64,000 nt of DNA from Ruegeria arenilitoris (GTDB taxonomy: Bacteria > Pseudomonadota > Alphaproteobacteria > Rhodobacterales > Rhodobacteraceae), in the NCBI RefSeq assembly GCF_013030265.1, contig NZ_WPZQ01000004.1, positions 124,001-188,000 on the forward strand, given 5' to 3'. Numbering within the stretch: the first letter of the stretch is position 1; every line of letters begins with the position of its first letter. Shown here piece by piece: positions 33,638 through 43,392 of the stretch. A model generated the notes under the pieces. The model saw only the letters and a program-made list of their open reading frames with translations. It had not been told where the DNA came from and did no database searches. The position numbers and the translations under genes were made by a program.

Positions 33638-34399
33638 ATGAAGCAAACGGTCAAATTCCTGTACATAGGCAAGGAACCGATCTCGATCCGGTTCCGCTAC
33701 CTTCTGATCCTGTTTGACGCAGCGACGATCGTATTCTTTGTTGCAACCGCGCATGTGCCGCACGGCCCTGGCTTGATCGCAGCAAGTTGGGCTGTAGGGC
33801 TGGTAATCCTTTTGGATTTTTCTGCAAGAATGTGGATCGCCAAAGACAGATGGAAACTGCTGCGGCAGATTTATACGCTTGCCGATATCGTGGTGATTGT
33901 TTCCTTGATCCTGGATCCGTTCCTTACTGGAAGCTTGGCGTTCCTCAGGATATTGCGTGCCTTGCGGCTGATCCATTCCTATCATCTGCTCAGAGATCTT
34001 CGAAGGGACAGCAGTTTCTTCAGAACTCACGAAGACGCTGTGATAGCTGCGATAAACCTGCTCGTTTTTGTATTTGCCACTGCAACAGCAGTGCTGGTAT
34101 TTTTTATTCCGGAAGATAGCAAGACGCCCTATATCGACGCCCTGTATTTTACGATGGCGACGCTGACGACAACAGGGTTCGGGGACATCACGCTGCCCAG
34201 CCCGGGGGGTAAACTGTTCTCGGTGTTCATCATGGTGGTCGGCGTTGCGCTATTCGTACGCCTCGCGCAGGCAATATTCATGCCTCAAAAGGTTCGTCAC
34301 AAATGCCCCAGCTGCGGGCTTTACCGGCATGATCCGGATGCCGTGCATTGCAAACACTGTGGCGAGACCTTGCGTATTGAAACCGGCGGGGCGGCTTAG
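33638..34399 (+). CDS. Ion channel, voltage-gated potassium-type with C-terminal zinc ribbon
   Basis: A 253-residue six-helix channel protein. A basic S4-like helix is present (FLRILRALRLIHSYH), and the pore loop carries TTTGFGDITLPS, a GFG selectivity filter expected to select K+. After S6 there is a short zinc ribbon with four cysteines (KCPSCGLYRHD and CKHCGE), in the place where many channels have an RCK or cyclic-nucleotide domain. The zinc ribbon is an unusual C-terminal module. It converges on cobS with a 4-bp overlap. Confidence 0.87.
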   Translation: MKQTVKFLYIGKEPISIRFRYLLILFDAATIVFFVATAHVPHGPGLIAASWAVGLVILLDFSARMWIAKDRWKLLRQIYTLADIVVIVSLILDPFLTGSLAFLRILRALRLIHSYHLLRDLRRDSSFFRTHEDAVIAAINLLVFVFATATAVLVFFIPEDSKTPYIDALYFTMATLTTTGFGDITLPSPGGKLFSVFIMVVGVALFVRLAQAIFMPQKVRHKCPSCGLYRHDPDAVHCKHCGETLRIETGGAA

Positions 34400-35208
34400 A
34401 TCAGTGCTGCCAGGGCAAGCAGAAACGTGATTTCACTAATCTGTTGGGATGCGCCGAGAATATCGCCTGTCTGACCGCCAATCTTGGCCTTTGCGATGAC
34501 TGCCAGAATGCCAGCTGCCAAGAGCGCGCATAGGGCTGGCAACAACGCGAGTGTTCCAATCAGCAGCAATGCCAGAATTATGGCTATCCCCAAACCAGAA
34601 ACAACGGCAAGAGATGAGGGTGCGCCGACGCTGTGACTCAGTCCCGATTTCCGGGCGTTTGGCAACGCGCTCATCAGTATGGGCATCGAGGCGCGGGAAA
34701 CAACGCAAGCTGCCAGTATGCCGGTCAGAGCGCCATTACCCAGCAAAACCATGACTGCTGATATGCGCAGCAATTGCGCGATACCCAACACCAGCACGCC
34801 ATATGTGCCAATATGGCTGTCTTTCATGATCTCAAGACGGCGTTCGACGGTGAAACCGCCCCATAACCCGTCGAAGGTGTCTGCGAGCCCGTCCTCATGC
34901 ATGGCGCCGGTCGTGGCAATTAACACTGCGACCAAAAGGGTCGCGCATGCCAGAACAGGTAGGTTCAAGGCCATGGCCAACCAGCCGACGGCGCAGGCAA
35001 TCAAACCAACGACCAGGCCGCTTAGGGGAAAGGCCCATGCCGCTTGTGCCTGACGGGTAAAAACCTGCTCAGGCAAACGTGGCAACGGCAAACGCGTCAG
35101 CAGAACCAGCGCCAGCGGAATATCCCACGCGGAAAACGGGGTGGTGTCGTTTTTGTGCACTCCCAGGCCTTTCAGGGTCTTGTCGGTTTGCTTGCTTCGG
35201 TTAAACAC
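34396..35208 (-). CDS. cobS: Adenosylcobinamide-GDP ribazoletransferase (cobalamin synthase)
   Basis: A 270-residue integral membrane enzyme. The diagnostic motif is HEDGLADTFDGLWGG (about residue 104), and there are several hydrophobic helices. It joins adenosylcobinamide-GDP with alpha-ribazole in the last steps of B12 assembly. The start may lie 48 bp inside the frame, at a GTG preceding HKNDTTPFSAW, because family members usually begin there. It is divergent from cobT, 31 bp away, and both enzymes act on the lower-ligand branch. Confidence 0.92.
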   Translation of the reverse strand: MFNRSKQTDKTLKGLGVHKNDTTPFSAWDIPLALVLLTRLPLPRLPEQVFTRQAQAAWAFPLSGLVVGLIACAVGWLAMALNLPVLACATLLVAVLIATTGAMHEDGLADTFDGLWGGFTVERRLEIMKDSHIGTYGVLVLGIAQLLRISAVMVLLGNGALTGILAACVVSRASMPILMSALPNARKSGLSHSVGAPSSLAVVSGLGIAIILALLLIGTLALLPALCALLAAGILAVIAKAKIGGQTGDILGASQQISEITFLLALAALI

Positions 35209-35239
35209 GCAGGACCACTCTGATGCAACGAGGCTTTGA

Positions 35240-36250
35240 ATGCTGCCCGAACTGAATGATCTGAATACGTTCCGGGAAGCCCTGAAAGGGGCGCCTGGAC
35301 CTGACGAGTCCGCCCTGCAGGGCGCAACAGACCGTAATGGTCAATTGACCAAGCCGCCCGGAGCATTGGGCAGGCTTGAGGATCTGGCGATCTGGTATGC
35401 AGGCTGGCGTGGGGATGCCCGGCCGCAGATCTCGTCGCCACAAGTCATCGTGTTTGCAGGAAACCACGGAGTGACGGCACAAGGGGTGTCTGCGTTTCCG
35501 TCAGAAGTGACAGTGCAGATGGTCATGAACTTCCAGCACGGTGGCGCGGCGATCAATCAACTTGCGAAAGCCGCAGGTGCCAAGATGGATGTGCATGCGC
35601 TTGAACTGGATCGCCCGACTGCGGATTTCACCAAAGAAGCGGCGATGAGCGAGCAGGAGTTGCTCGAAGCGCTGCGTACCGGCTGGAACGCCGTGGATGC
35701 CGGGGCGGATCTTTTGGTCGTTGGTGAAATGGGCATCGGCAATACCACCCCCGCAGCGGCAATCGCGTGTGCGTTGTTCGGCGGTGATGCTGCCGATTGG
35801 ACCGGGCGTGGTACCGGTGTCGATGATGCAGGTCTTGCCAATAAGACGCGTGTTGTGGCCGAAGGTGTGGCGCTGCATGGCAGCTCTGATGGGCTGGAAG
35901 TTCTGCGCTGTCTTGGCGGGCGCGAAATTGCCGCCATGGCAGGAGCAATTGCCGCGGCACGCGTGTTGCGTATCCCTGTTGTTCTTGATGGCTTCATATG
36001 TTCTGCGGCTGCGGCGTGTTTGGCGCAGGTTTCGGACAACGCTCTGGACCACACTGTAGCAGGCCACCAGAGCGCCGAGGGCGCCCATGGTGCCGTTTTG
36101 GCCAAACTGGGTAAGGAACCCCTTCTGAGCCTTGGTTTGCGTCTGGGCGAAGGATCGGGCGGAGCCTTGGCCATCAACATCGTCAAAAGTGCGGTCGCCT
36201 GCCATTCAGGCATGGCAACGTTCGCTGAAGCAGGTGTTTCAGACGGATAA
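35240..36250 (+). CDS. cobT: Nicotinate-nucleotide-dimethylbenzimidazole phosphoribosyltransferase
   Basis: A 336-residue CobT. Family blocks are [17 protein letters not shown] near residue 35, [21 protein letters not shown] and the C-terminal [11 protein letters not shown], whose Glu is the catalytic base. It makes alpha-ribazole phosphate from dimethylbenzimidazole. It is divergent from cobS, giving a compact lower-ligand module. No cobalamin riboswitch is visible in the short gap. Confidence 0.95.
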   Translation: MLPELNDLNTFREALKGAPGPDESALQGATDRNGQLTKPPGALGRLEDLAIWYAGWRGDARPQISSPQVIVFAGNHGVTAQGVSAFPSEVTVQMVMNFQHGGAAINQLAKAAGAKMDVHALELDRPTADFTKEAAMSEQELLEALRTGWNAVDAGADLLVVGEMGIGNTTPAAAIACALFGGDAADWTGRGTGVDDAGLANKTRVVAEGVALHGSSDGLEVLRCLGGREIAAMAGAIAAARVLRIPVVLDGFICSAAAACLAQVSDNALDHTVAGHQSAEGAHGAVLAKLGKEPLLSLGLRLGEGSGGALAINIVKSAVACHSGMATFAEAGVSDG

Positions 36251-36281
36251 ACGCCAGTCCTGATCCAAGGAACGCCTTGGG

Positions 36282-38165
36282 TCAGGCTGATTTCTTTGCG
36301 TGTTCTTCGGCCAGTTCCAGCAACGCAGTTTCCAAATCCTTTTCAAGTTTCTGGGCGCGCTCAATGTACTTCTTGTTCTCAGCCGTAGGCATTCCGGGGA
36401 TCCATAGTTCCGCCAGATCACGGATCGATTTCCGGTCATGATGGTAGAAGGTCTGCTCGGCCTGCGCGGCTTCGTATTCACTGAGACCAATATTCTCGAG
36501 AACATAGCGCCCCGCACGCAATGAGCTGTCAAACATCTCGCGAACGATGTCATTCGCGCCAGCCTGATACAGTTCGTAGACGTGGTTACGATCATGTGCG
36601 CGTGCTACGATATGCAGATCGGGCCGTTGGCGCCGCGCATAGCCGACAAGGCGGGTGACCTGCTTGCGATCATCCATCGCTGCGACCAGTACCGCAGCCT
36701 TTTCAATGCCTGCTGCGCGCAATAGTTCTGGGCGGGTGGGATCGCCCAGAAACCCTTTGACCCCAAAACGCCGCATCAACTGGATCGTCTCGATGTTATG
36801 GTCGAGAACAACCGTTTTGAAGCCACTCGCCTGCACCAGCCGGTTTACGATCTGACCGAAACGACCAATACCTGCGATGATCACGGGGCCCTTTTCGTCG
36901 ATAGTGTCTGCCTCGACCTTAGGGCTGCTGTCTCCAATATAACGAGAAACCATATCGTAGATGATGAACAGCAGCGGCGTGATGAGCATTGTCAGTGCGA
37001 TGATCATCAGCAGCTTTTGTGACAGGCCAGGCGGAATGACATTCTGTTGTGTCGAGAAGGCGAGCAACACAAATCCAAATTCACCAGCCTGCGCAAGCCC
37101 AAGCGTAAAGAGCCAATGATCTCGTCCCCGCAGCTTGAACGCACGGCCAACGATGAACAGGATGATGCCCTTGGCCAGAATGACCAACAGGGCCAAACCG
37201 ATCAGGTCAAACGGGTCGGCAAAGAAGTAACCGACGTCGATACCGGCCCCGACGGTGATAAAGAATAACCCGAGCAGCAGACCTTTGAACGGCTCAAGGT
37301 CACTCTCCATTTCGTGCCGGAATTCAGAACTCGCCAGAACGACACCCGCCAAGAAAGCGCCCAAAGCCGGTGAGAGCCCCACCAAGGTCATCAGGAACGA
37401 GATACCGACCACGATCACCAGGGCGAGTGCGGTATACATCTCGCGCAGGTGGGTGGCGTGGATGAAACGGAATAGTGGGCGGGTCAGATAGATGCCGGCG
37501 AGCACAACAAAAGCGACGGCACCGATCGTGACCAAAGTAACGGCCCACCCGGGCAGACCCTCGACCAGCGAAAGGGCGTGGTGTGCGTCTGCGCCATGCG
37601 CCGCATCGCCACCGCGGTCGATCGAGCCATCATCCTCGATATGAATGCTGGCAGGCAGCGCCAGCAATGGCAGAAATGCAAGGATCGGAATGACCGCAAT
37701 GTCCTGTGTCAGCAACACCGAAAAGGTTGCTCGACCGCCGTTTGTTTGCATCAGACCCTTTTCTGAAAGGGTTTGAAGAACGATTGCGGTTGACGAGAGT
37801 GACAGAGTTAAGCCTACCGCCAACGCAACAGACCAGGGTTGTCCTGTGTAGATCGCAACGGCTGCGATCACGATGGTAGACATAGCCACCTGCAGCCCGC
37901 CCAAGCCCAACAGCTTGTCACGCATGTCCCATAAGGCGCGCGGTTCCAGTTCCAGACCAATCAGGAACAGCATCATAACGACGCCGAATTCTGCTACATG
38001 CTGAAGGCTTTCGGTTTCTGCACCTACCAAGCCAAGAATAGGTCCAATCGCGATACCCGCCGCCAGATACCCCAACACGGACCCCAATCCCAAGCGCGCC
38101 GACAAAGGTACGGCTATGACTGCCGCTGCCAGGTAAATCGTGGCTTGGTAGAGGAATTCTTCCAT
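36282..38165 (-). CDS. CPA2-type cation:proton antiporter with TrkA-N domain (Kef-like)
   Basis: A 627-residue protein. The start at 38165 (MEEFLYQATIYLAAAV) is chosen; the frame runs on leftwards into the Lrp gene but is not coding there. Residues 1-380 are the membrane antiporter (LGLGSVLGYLAAGIAIGP; LSSTAIVLQTLSEKG), and residues about 400-520 are a TrkA-N/RCK Rossmann domain (VIIAGIGRFGQIVNRLV). This is the KefB/KefC-type architecture for K+ efflux gated by a cytoplasmic nucleotide-binding domain. No KefF/KefG ancillary gene is adjacent. Confidence 0.9.
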   Translation of the reverse strand: MEEFLYQATIYLAAAVIAVPLSARLGLGSVLGYLAAGIAIGPILGLVGAETESLQHVAEFGVVMMLFLIGLELEPRALWDMRDKLLGLGGLQVAMSTIVIAAVAIYTGQPWSVALAVGLTLSLSSTAIVLQTLSEKGLMQTNGGRATFSVLLTQDIAVIPILAFLPLLALPASIHIEDDGSIDRGGDAAHGADAHHALSLVEGLPGWAVTLVTIGAVAFVVLAGIYLTRPLFRFIHATHLREMYTALALVIVVGISFLMTLVGLSPALGAFLAGVVLASSEFRHEMESDLEPFKGLLLGLFFITVGAGIDVGYFFADPFDLIGLALLVILAKGIILFIVGRAFKLRGRDHWLFTLGLAQAGEFGFVLLAFSTQQNVIPPGLSQKLLMIIALTMLITPLLFIIYDMVSRYIGDSSPKVEADTIDEKGPVIIAGIGRFGQIVNRLVQASGFKTVVLDHNIETIQLMRRFGVKGFLGDPTRPELLRAAGIEKAAVLVAAMDDRKQVTRLVGYARRQRPDLHIVARAHDRNHVYELYQAGANDIVREMFDSSLRAGRYVLENIGLSEYEAAQAEQTFYHHDRKSIRDLAELWIPGMPTAENKKYIERAQKLEKDLETALLELAEEHAKKSA

Positions 38166-38184
38166 AGTGGTTCTTTCTCGATTT

Positions 38185-38640
38185 TCAGGTCGGCAACGGG
38201 GCGTCGCGCTTGAGTTGGTCCATGACGATCTGGCTTTGCACTCGCGCCACTGCAGGATGCGGCAGGATAACCTCATGAAGCAAGCGGTTGAGGGCGGAAA
38301 GGTCGTCGCAGTAGACGTGTAGCAGATAATCTGCCTCACCTGTCATCGTCCAGGCGCTGGTAATCTCGCTGCGACTGTCGACCATGCGGGCAAAACTTGC
38401 GGATTGGTCAGGGCCATGCGTGCCGAGATGTACCTGAATGAAGCCCTGAACCTGCAAGCCCAGCTTGAGTGGGTCCAGCCGGGCGGCATAGCCTGTGATG
38501 TAACCATCGGCCTCAAGCCTTTGTCTTCGGCGGCCCGCCTGACTGGGCGAGAGATTCAGTAATTCGCCCAGTTGATGTGCCGTGAGGTGAGCGTCTTTTT
38601 GAAGTGCTGACAGCAGACGTGTGTCGGTGGCATCCAGCAT
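38185..38640 (-). CDS. Lrp/AsnC-family regulator
   Basis: A 151-residue regulator with an N-terminal HTH (LTAHQLGELLNLSPSQAGRRRQRLEADG) and a C-terminal RAM/AsnC ligand-binding domain (VQGFIQVHLGTHG, then ADYLLHVYCDDLSALN). It is divergent from hppD, so it probably controls tyrosine/phenylalanine breakdown, sensing an aromatic amino acid. It precedes the Kef-like gene by 19 bp on the same strand, but a functional link there is doubtful. Confidence 0.88.
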   Translation of the reverse strand: MLDATDTRLLSALQKDAHLTAHQLGELLNLSPSQAGRRRQRLEADGYITGYAARLDPLKLGLQVQGFIQVHLGTHGPDQSASFARMVDSRSEITSAWTMTGEADYLLHVYCDDLSALNRLLHEVILPHPAVARVQSQIVMDQLKRDAPLPT

Positions 38641-38786
38641 ATGCGGAGAAATCCCGGTTTTTTATCAAAGCGTGCGGCAATCGCGCGCGTAATCATAGTT
38701 TACACGAAAACAATGCGCAGAAACAGCACCAGTTAAAGCGTATTTTTGAATCAGCAAAGAAATTCCTGTTTTGGAGGAGACGCGCC

Positions 38787-39884
38787 ATGGGTCCTTTCCC
38801 GCATAACGCCCCGAAATCAACGATCAGTGAAGAAAACCCAGCCGGCACCGATGGCTTTGAATTTGTCGAGTTCGCGCACCCGGAACCGCAGGAACTGCGT
38901 GACCTGTTTGCAAAGATGGGATTCGAACTGGTTGCGCATCACAAGGATAAGCCAGCCGTTGAGCTTTGGCAGCAGGGTGATGTGACTTACATCCTGAATG
39001 CCGACCCCGAGAGCTTTGCTGCAAAGTTCGTCGCAGATCATGGTCCTTGCGCCCCGGCGATGGGCTGGCGTGTTGTGGATGCCCAAAAGGCTTATGAGCA
39101 CGCAGTTTCAAAGGGGGCAGAACCTTATGATGGCACGGATAAGACCATCAATGTTCCAGCGATCAAAGGCATCGGTGGTTCGCTGATCTACTTCATCGAT
39201 CAGTATTATGAGACGTCACCCTACAATCAGGAATTCGAGTGGCTCAAGCAATCCAAGCCACGCGGGGACGGTTTCTACTATCTCGATCACCTGACCCATA
39301 ACGTCTATAAAGGAAACATGGACAAGTGGTTCCGTTTCTATGGCGATCTGTTCAACTTCCGTGAAATCCGGTTCTTTGACATTCAGGGTAAATTCACGGG
39401 TCTATACAGCCGTGCCTTGACCTCGCCGTGTGGTCGTATCCGCATTCCAATTAATGAGGATCGGGGTGAAACCGGGCAAATTGTGTCGTATCTCAAAAAG
39501 TACAACGGCGAGGGCATTCAGCATATCGCGGTTGGTAGCGACGATATCTATGAATCCACCGATGCGATTGCGGAGAAGGGTCTGAAGTTTATGCCCGGTC
39601 CGAACGAAGCCTACTATGACATGTCGTTCGACCGGGTTTCGGGTCATGATGAACCCAAAGATCGCATGATGAAGCACGGTATTCTGATCGATGGCGAAGG
39701 TGTCGTTGATGGAGGCGAGACCAAGATTCTGCTCCAGATCTTTTCGAAGACCGTGATTGGCCCGATCTTCTTTGAATTCATCCAGCGCAAGGGCGATGAC
39801 GGTTTCGGTGAAGGTAACTTCAAAGCCCTTTTCGAATCCATCGAGCGCGAGCAGATTGAATCGGGTGAAATCTCGGCTGCTTAA
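38787..39884 (+). CDS. hppD: 4-hydroxyphenylpyruvate dioxygenase
   Basis: A 365-residue protein. The ATG at 38787 has GGAGGA close by; upstream codons in frame are not coding. The C-terminal VOC domain carries the iron ligands: DHLTHNVYKG (His), GIQHIAVGSDD (His) and FFEFIQRKG (Glu). It converts 4-hydroxyphenylpyruvate to homogentisate, the entry to tyrosine degradation. The divergent Lrp regulator is the obvious candidate controller. The stop overlaps the convergent methyltransferase stop by 4 bp. Confidence 0.95.
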   Translation: MGPFPHNAPKSTISEENPAGTDGFEFVEFAHPEPQELRDLFAKMGFELVAHHKDKPAVELWQQGDVTYILNADPESFAAKFVADHGPCAPAMGWRVVDAQKAYEHAVSKGAEPYDGTDKTINVPAIKGIGGSLIYFIDQYYETSPYNQEFEWLKQSKPRGDGFYYLDHLTHNVYKGNMDKWFRFYGDLFNFREIRFFDIQGKFTGLYSRALTSPCGRIRIPINEDRGETGQIVSYLKKYNGEGIQHIAVGSDDIYESTDAIAEKGLKFMPGPNEAYYDMSFDRVSGHDEPKDRMMKHGILIDGEGVVDGGETKILLQIFSKTVIGPIFFEFIQRKGDDGFGEGNFKALFESIEREQIESGEISAA

Positions 39885-40519
39885 CAGCCTGCCTTCAAAT
39901 CAAACTCCGGCGCGTCCAACACCAGCCAGGTCCAAGTGACCCCGGCGCGCCGGTTTGCCGGCTGGATAGATCCATTCTCAGACCGATGGCGTACGTCAAA
40001 TCCGCATTGCACCGCTACTTCCGTGATCAGATCCGCCGATACTGAGAACCCGGGACGAGATGCAGGGCAGGGACCATGTCGAAGAGACAGGATCATGCGT
40101 CCGGATGGTTTCAGCAGGCTTGCAAACGTTTCGATGGCAGCTGCTTGATCGGTAGGTACCAAATGATGAAGCACCCCGATGGCCAGAACGGTATCGAAAT
40201 CCCCTTTGCTGAAACCTATGCCACTGAGCATTGGCAGTCGGCCATTGTGCCATGACACGTTCCTGCTCGGATAGCCGTTTTTCCCATGATTCCGGAATGT
40301 CTTGGCAGGTTCTACCGCTGCTACCTCACATCCGCGCGAAGCCAGCCATACAGCGTTTGTGCCGATACCCGCGCCGACATCAAGCACTTTGCCTGTGTCA
40401 GGTAGAAACTCAGCGACTGGTGCCAGAACATCTTCGGGACACAGCTGCCCATAAGCCTCTATCAGGTAAGGCGTTTCAGTCTCATAACCATGGATGATCT
40501 TATCCGCGTAGTCAGCCAC
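39881..40519 (-). CDS. Class I SAM-dependent methyltransferase
   Basis: A 212-residue methyltransferase. The SAM-binding motif I is KVLDVGAGIGTNAVWLASRG (about residue 44), and FDTVLAIGVLHHL follows as motif IV. The substrate is unknown. The start overlaps the stop of the upstream GspL/PilM-like gene by 8 bp, so they share a transcript, although a functional link is not obvious. Confidence 0.85.
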   Translation of the reverse strand: MADYADKIIHGYETETPYLIEAYGQLCPEDVLAPVAEFLPDTGKVLDVGAGIGTNAVWLASRGCEVAAVEPAKTFRNHGKNGYPSRNVSWHNGRLPMLSGIGFSKGDFDTVLAIGVLHHLVPTDQAAAIETFASLLKPSGRMILSLRHGPCPASRPGFSVSADLITEVAVQCGFDVRHRSENGSIQPANRRAGVTWTWLVLDAPEFDLKAGC

Positions 40520-42530
40520 GAGGCATTTTCAACGTCACATTACGCCCGCGTTTCTGGTAGCGCAGTTCGCTGTCACCGATGGCGATTACTTTGCCACCAT
40601 CGACCCGGTCCCCAACTTTCAGCTTTTTGTAGCGTCCACTGGGAAGCCGGACCAATGCGCGTCGATTTGCAGGTGTGCCATACACCCCGATCAGGTTGAG
40701 TTTTCGCAGGTTAAGCGCGTTATCCAACGTCGCCTGTCGGGCAACCGAGGCTGTTGTCGGAATTTTGGGTGCAACGGATTTCGGCTGGAATGTTCCGGCT
40801 TCTTCACTCGATTGTGCAACAGCAGCCGTTGAACCCAACGGGGCTGTACCGGTGCTTGCCTTCCTTGAGGCAATCACTGCGATTGAGGCTGGTCGGATCT
40901 TAGGGCGAGGGACTCTTACAACGGCCAAGGCTGTTGGGGTATGGTCAACCTTTGGCGTATCTTGCAGTGATTTGGGGCGTAACTTGGGGCGTAGCACGGC
41001 CAGTTCTTCGAGAGACCGCCCACCAAGTTGCTGCCGCTCAAATTGCTCAATCAGATCGCCGGGGCGGGCTCGGGGGCGTGTGTCGGCCAACACATCGACT
41101 TCCTCGATCACATCAGGATCGGTTTCGAAACGCACCGGTACTTCTGGCGGGACTTTGGAAGGGCGACCAAGATACACGACGATGCCATCCGGGTTCAGCG
41201 TGCCCTCTGCGGTAGGGATCACCAAGCCCCGGTCGTCAAATTCGAAACGGGTACCTGCGACGCTGGATTGCCCGGCTTGCTCGAACGGAAGATCGGTATC
41301 AAAGCTCTCAACAGGAGGCAGGGCGACAGCATCCTGAGACAGGTCCGAACGATCAATCGAGGCAAGGTAAAGCTCTTCGGGTTCCTCCAGCGATGGCGCG
41401 GTCGGTGCTTGCGGAGGTGTAGGAGCCAACCCGGTGACTTCATAAAAGACCTCTTCACTCTCAGGATCCCGAGCGACCTGTTCGACCGGTTGAGGTTCGA
41501 TATTCAGGGCTTCCAGAATCGCAGTGTCAGTCGCGGTCAGTTCCAGTTCTTCATCGGGGGCGACGTTTTCGAGCTCTGTTTCCGCCGGCAGAGCGATTTG
41601 CGTTTCAGGTTCGGGGACGGGGGGTGAAATGGTTTCTTGGGGCTCGGTGGTTGTGACGACCTGTTCCTGAGGTGTCTCTTCCTGTGACAAATCCGAAATC
41701 GCTTCGGCTTCGTCGCCTTCGGAGCCTGTCAAAGTCCATGCGCCTACGGCCACACCAACTGCGACGACAGCAGCGGCCAAAGGGATCAGTTGCTTTGGAC
41801 GTTTGGTTGATGTCCCGGCAGATGCAGGAACATCAGAAGTAATCTCTGGCGATCGAAACACGTCCGGGTCGGCAGTTCCTGCGATTGGGTGAGCAGTTGG
41901 GGCAGCCGGATCTTCTGAATCAGTGCTTTCGACTTCCAACACAGGCGATGCTTTTGTGGTTTCGGTCGGTTCGGACGGAATGACCGGCACGGTTTCAGTT
42001 GGTTCGGGTGAGGTTTCCGACTCGATTGAGTCCGCGCTTGCCTCCGTCAGCCTTGCAGCATCAGAAAGCAGATACTCTGATATGGAACCCTCTTTCGATT
42101 CCAGATCGTTGGCGGTGAAGGTTGTTGGGATAAATCCATGACCCATCGCGAAGGAATGGGCTTCTTCGATTGTTTCCTTGGCCACCGCCGCAATACGGAT
42201 CGAGTCTCCCTGCTGCTGTGTCGCAAACTCCAATTCAGCCAGCGAATATGGTGTTTCGGACGTCAGGGTTTTTGCTACCTTCTGATCCAAATCTTCGGGA
42301 CTAAAGCCCTCAGCATCCAAGGTGAGATACTTTACCTGATCTGAAGGAATGACCACTTTGCAGCTTAGGTCATTTTCCAGTGCGAACCCCTGTTCGCGCA
42401 GTGCTTGCATGCGGTCACTCAAATCAGGTGCATCAACCGGAACAGTTCCCACACAAAACCATTCGCCATCCGAGTGATGGTGTAAGGTAATCCCGGTATC
42501 ATCAAAAGACAGCGCGAAGGCGGGTTTCAT
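40512..42530 (-). CDS. Large single-span protein with GspL/PilM-like N-domain and PilP/GspC-like C-domain
   Basis: A 672-residue protein. Residues 1-140 look like the cytoplasmic actin-fold part of GspL/PilM (VVIPSDQVKYLTLDAEGF; TSETPYSLAELEFATQQ). A Glu/Pro/Thr/Ser-rich linker leads to one membrane helix at about residues 247-267 (LIPLAAAVVAVGVAVGAW). A very long periplasmic Pro/Glu-rich stretch follows, and the last 60 residues (LNLIGVYGTPANRRALVRL, KVGDRVDGG, VIAIGDSELRY) resemble the PilP/GspC pilotin-interaction domain. Functions of two secretion or pilus proteins thus appear fused. No secretin, ATPase or pilin gene is nearby. The domain reading is inferred from patterns. Confidence 0.6.
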   Translation of the reverse strand: MKPAFALSFDDTGITLHHHSDGEWFCVGTVPVDAPDLSDRMQALREQGFALENDLSCKVVIPSDQVKYLTLDAEGFSPEDLDQKVAKTLTSETPYSLAELEFATQQQGDSIRIAAVAKETIEEAHSFAMGHGFIPTTFTANDLESKEGSISEYLLSDAARLTEASADSIESETSPEPTETVPVIPSEPTETTKASPVLEVESTDSEDPAAPTAHPIAGTADPDVFRSPEITSDVPASAGTSTKRPKQLIPLAAAVVAVGVAVGAWTLTGSEGDEAEAISDLSQEETPQEQVVTTTEPQETISPPVPEPETQIALPAETELENVAPDEELELTATDTAILEALNIEPQPVEQVARDPESEEVFYEVTGLAPTPPQAPTAPSLEEPEELYLASIDRSDLSQDAVALPPVESFDTDLPFEQAGQSSVAGTRFEFDDRGLVIPTAEGTLNPDGIVVYLGRPSKVPPEVPVRFETDPDVIEEVDVLADTRPRARPGDLIEQFERQQLGGRSLEELAVLRPKLRPKSLQDTPKVDHTPTALAVVRVPRPKIRPASIAVIASRKASTGTAPLGSTAAVAQSSEEAGTFQPKSVAPKIPTTASVARQATLDNALNLRKLNLIGVYGTPANRRALVRLPSGRYKKLKVGDRVDGGKVIAIGDSELRYQKRGRNVTLKMPRG

Positions 42531-42694
42531 AATCTGGCAGAACCATATTTGTCAGAATTCGCGCAAACGCGCTTGCGTCTGCCCTCTGAGATTAAAGCAG
42601 GAACCCGCCGAGGGAAAGGAAAAGGCAAAATCTCCCCTTGTCCGGCAAAGGCTTGCCAACCCATGTATAGGATAAGGCAAAAGGAGGGATCACC

Positions 42695-43390
42695 TTGAAG
42701 ACACTTGCTTTTCTGGCCGCGATGATAGCGGCGACCTCGGTTGGGATGGCGCATGCGGAAGAACGTCGCATCACCGTTAGCGGAACGGGAACTGCGTTGG
42801 CGGAACCAGATATGGCGACCATCACCCTGGGCGTGACGAACGAGAATGCGCAGGCATCTGATGCAATGAAGGCAACGTCTGACGCAGTCGCTCAGATTTT
42901 GGCACGCCTGAATGACATGGGGATCGAGGCGCGCGATGTGCAAACCCGTGATCTGTCATTGTCGCCGGTTTGGGCAGGGCGTCACAATCCTGACGGTGAG
43001 GCCCCTAAAATCTCTGGGTTTGTAGCGTCCAATCGCGTTTTTGTCCGGGTGCGGGATCTGAGCAACCTGGGTGAGATCATGGATGCCGTGATTCGGGACG
43101 GTGCCAACGATTTTGGCGGCCTCAGCTTTGATGTGCAGGAGCCGAAACCGCTGGAGGCCAAAGCGCGTGCCGAGGCGGTGGCCGATGCAACCGCCAAGGC
43201 AGAACAGCTTGCGCAAGCCGCCGGGATCACATTGGGGTCTGTTGTGTCGATCACGGATCAGGGCGGCGGTGCACGCCCAATGATGCAGATGCGCGAAATG
43301 AGCTTTGCCGATGCCGGATCAGTTCCGGTGGCGGGCGGTGAAGTTGGGGTTTCGGTCAATATCTCGATGGTCTTCGAGATATCCGAGTAA
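42695..43390 (+). CDS. SIMPL-domain periplasmic protein
   Basis: A 231-residue protein beginning at a TTG with AGGAGG upstream. It has a signal peptide (LAFLAAMIAATSVGMAHA) and a SIMPL/DUF541 domain: RRITVSGTGTALAEPDMATI, then DVQTRDLSLSPVW and VFVRVRDLSNLGEIMDAVI. Family members are periplasmic; oxidative-stress or kinase-associated roles have been reported for some. The strand and spacing make it a separate unit. Confidence 0.87.
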   Translation: MKTLAFLAAMIAATSVGMAHAEERRITVSGTGTALAEPDMATITLGVTNENAQASDAMKATSDAVAQILARLNDMGIEARDVQTRDLSLSPVWAGRHNPDGEAPKISGFVASNRVFVRVRDLSNLGEIMDAVIRDGANDFGGLSFDVQEPKPLEAKARAEAVADATAKAEQLAQAAGITLGSVVSITDQGGGARPMMQMREMSFADAGSVPVAGGEVGVSVNISMVFEISE

Positions 43391-43392
43391 AC

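Noticed and set aside
38166..38339. N-terminal extension of the Kef-like antiporter
   Set aside because: It overlaps the Lrp gene, is Cys/Ser-rich and not membrane-like; the normal family start is at 38165.
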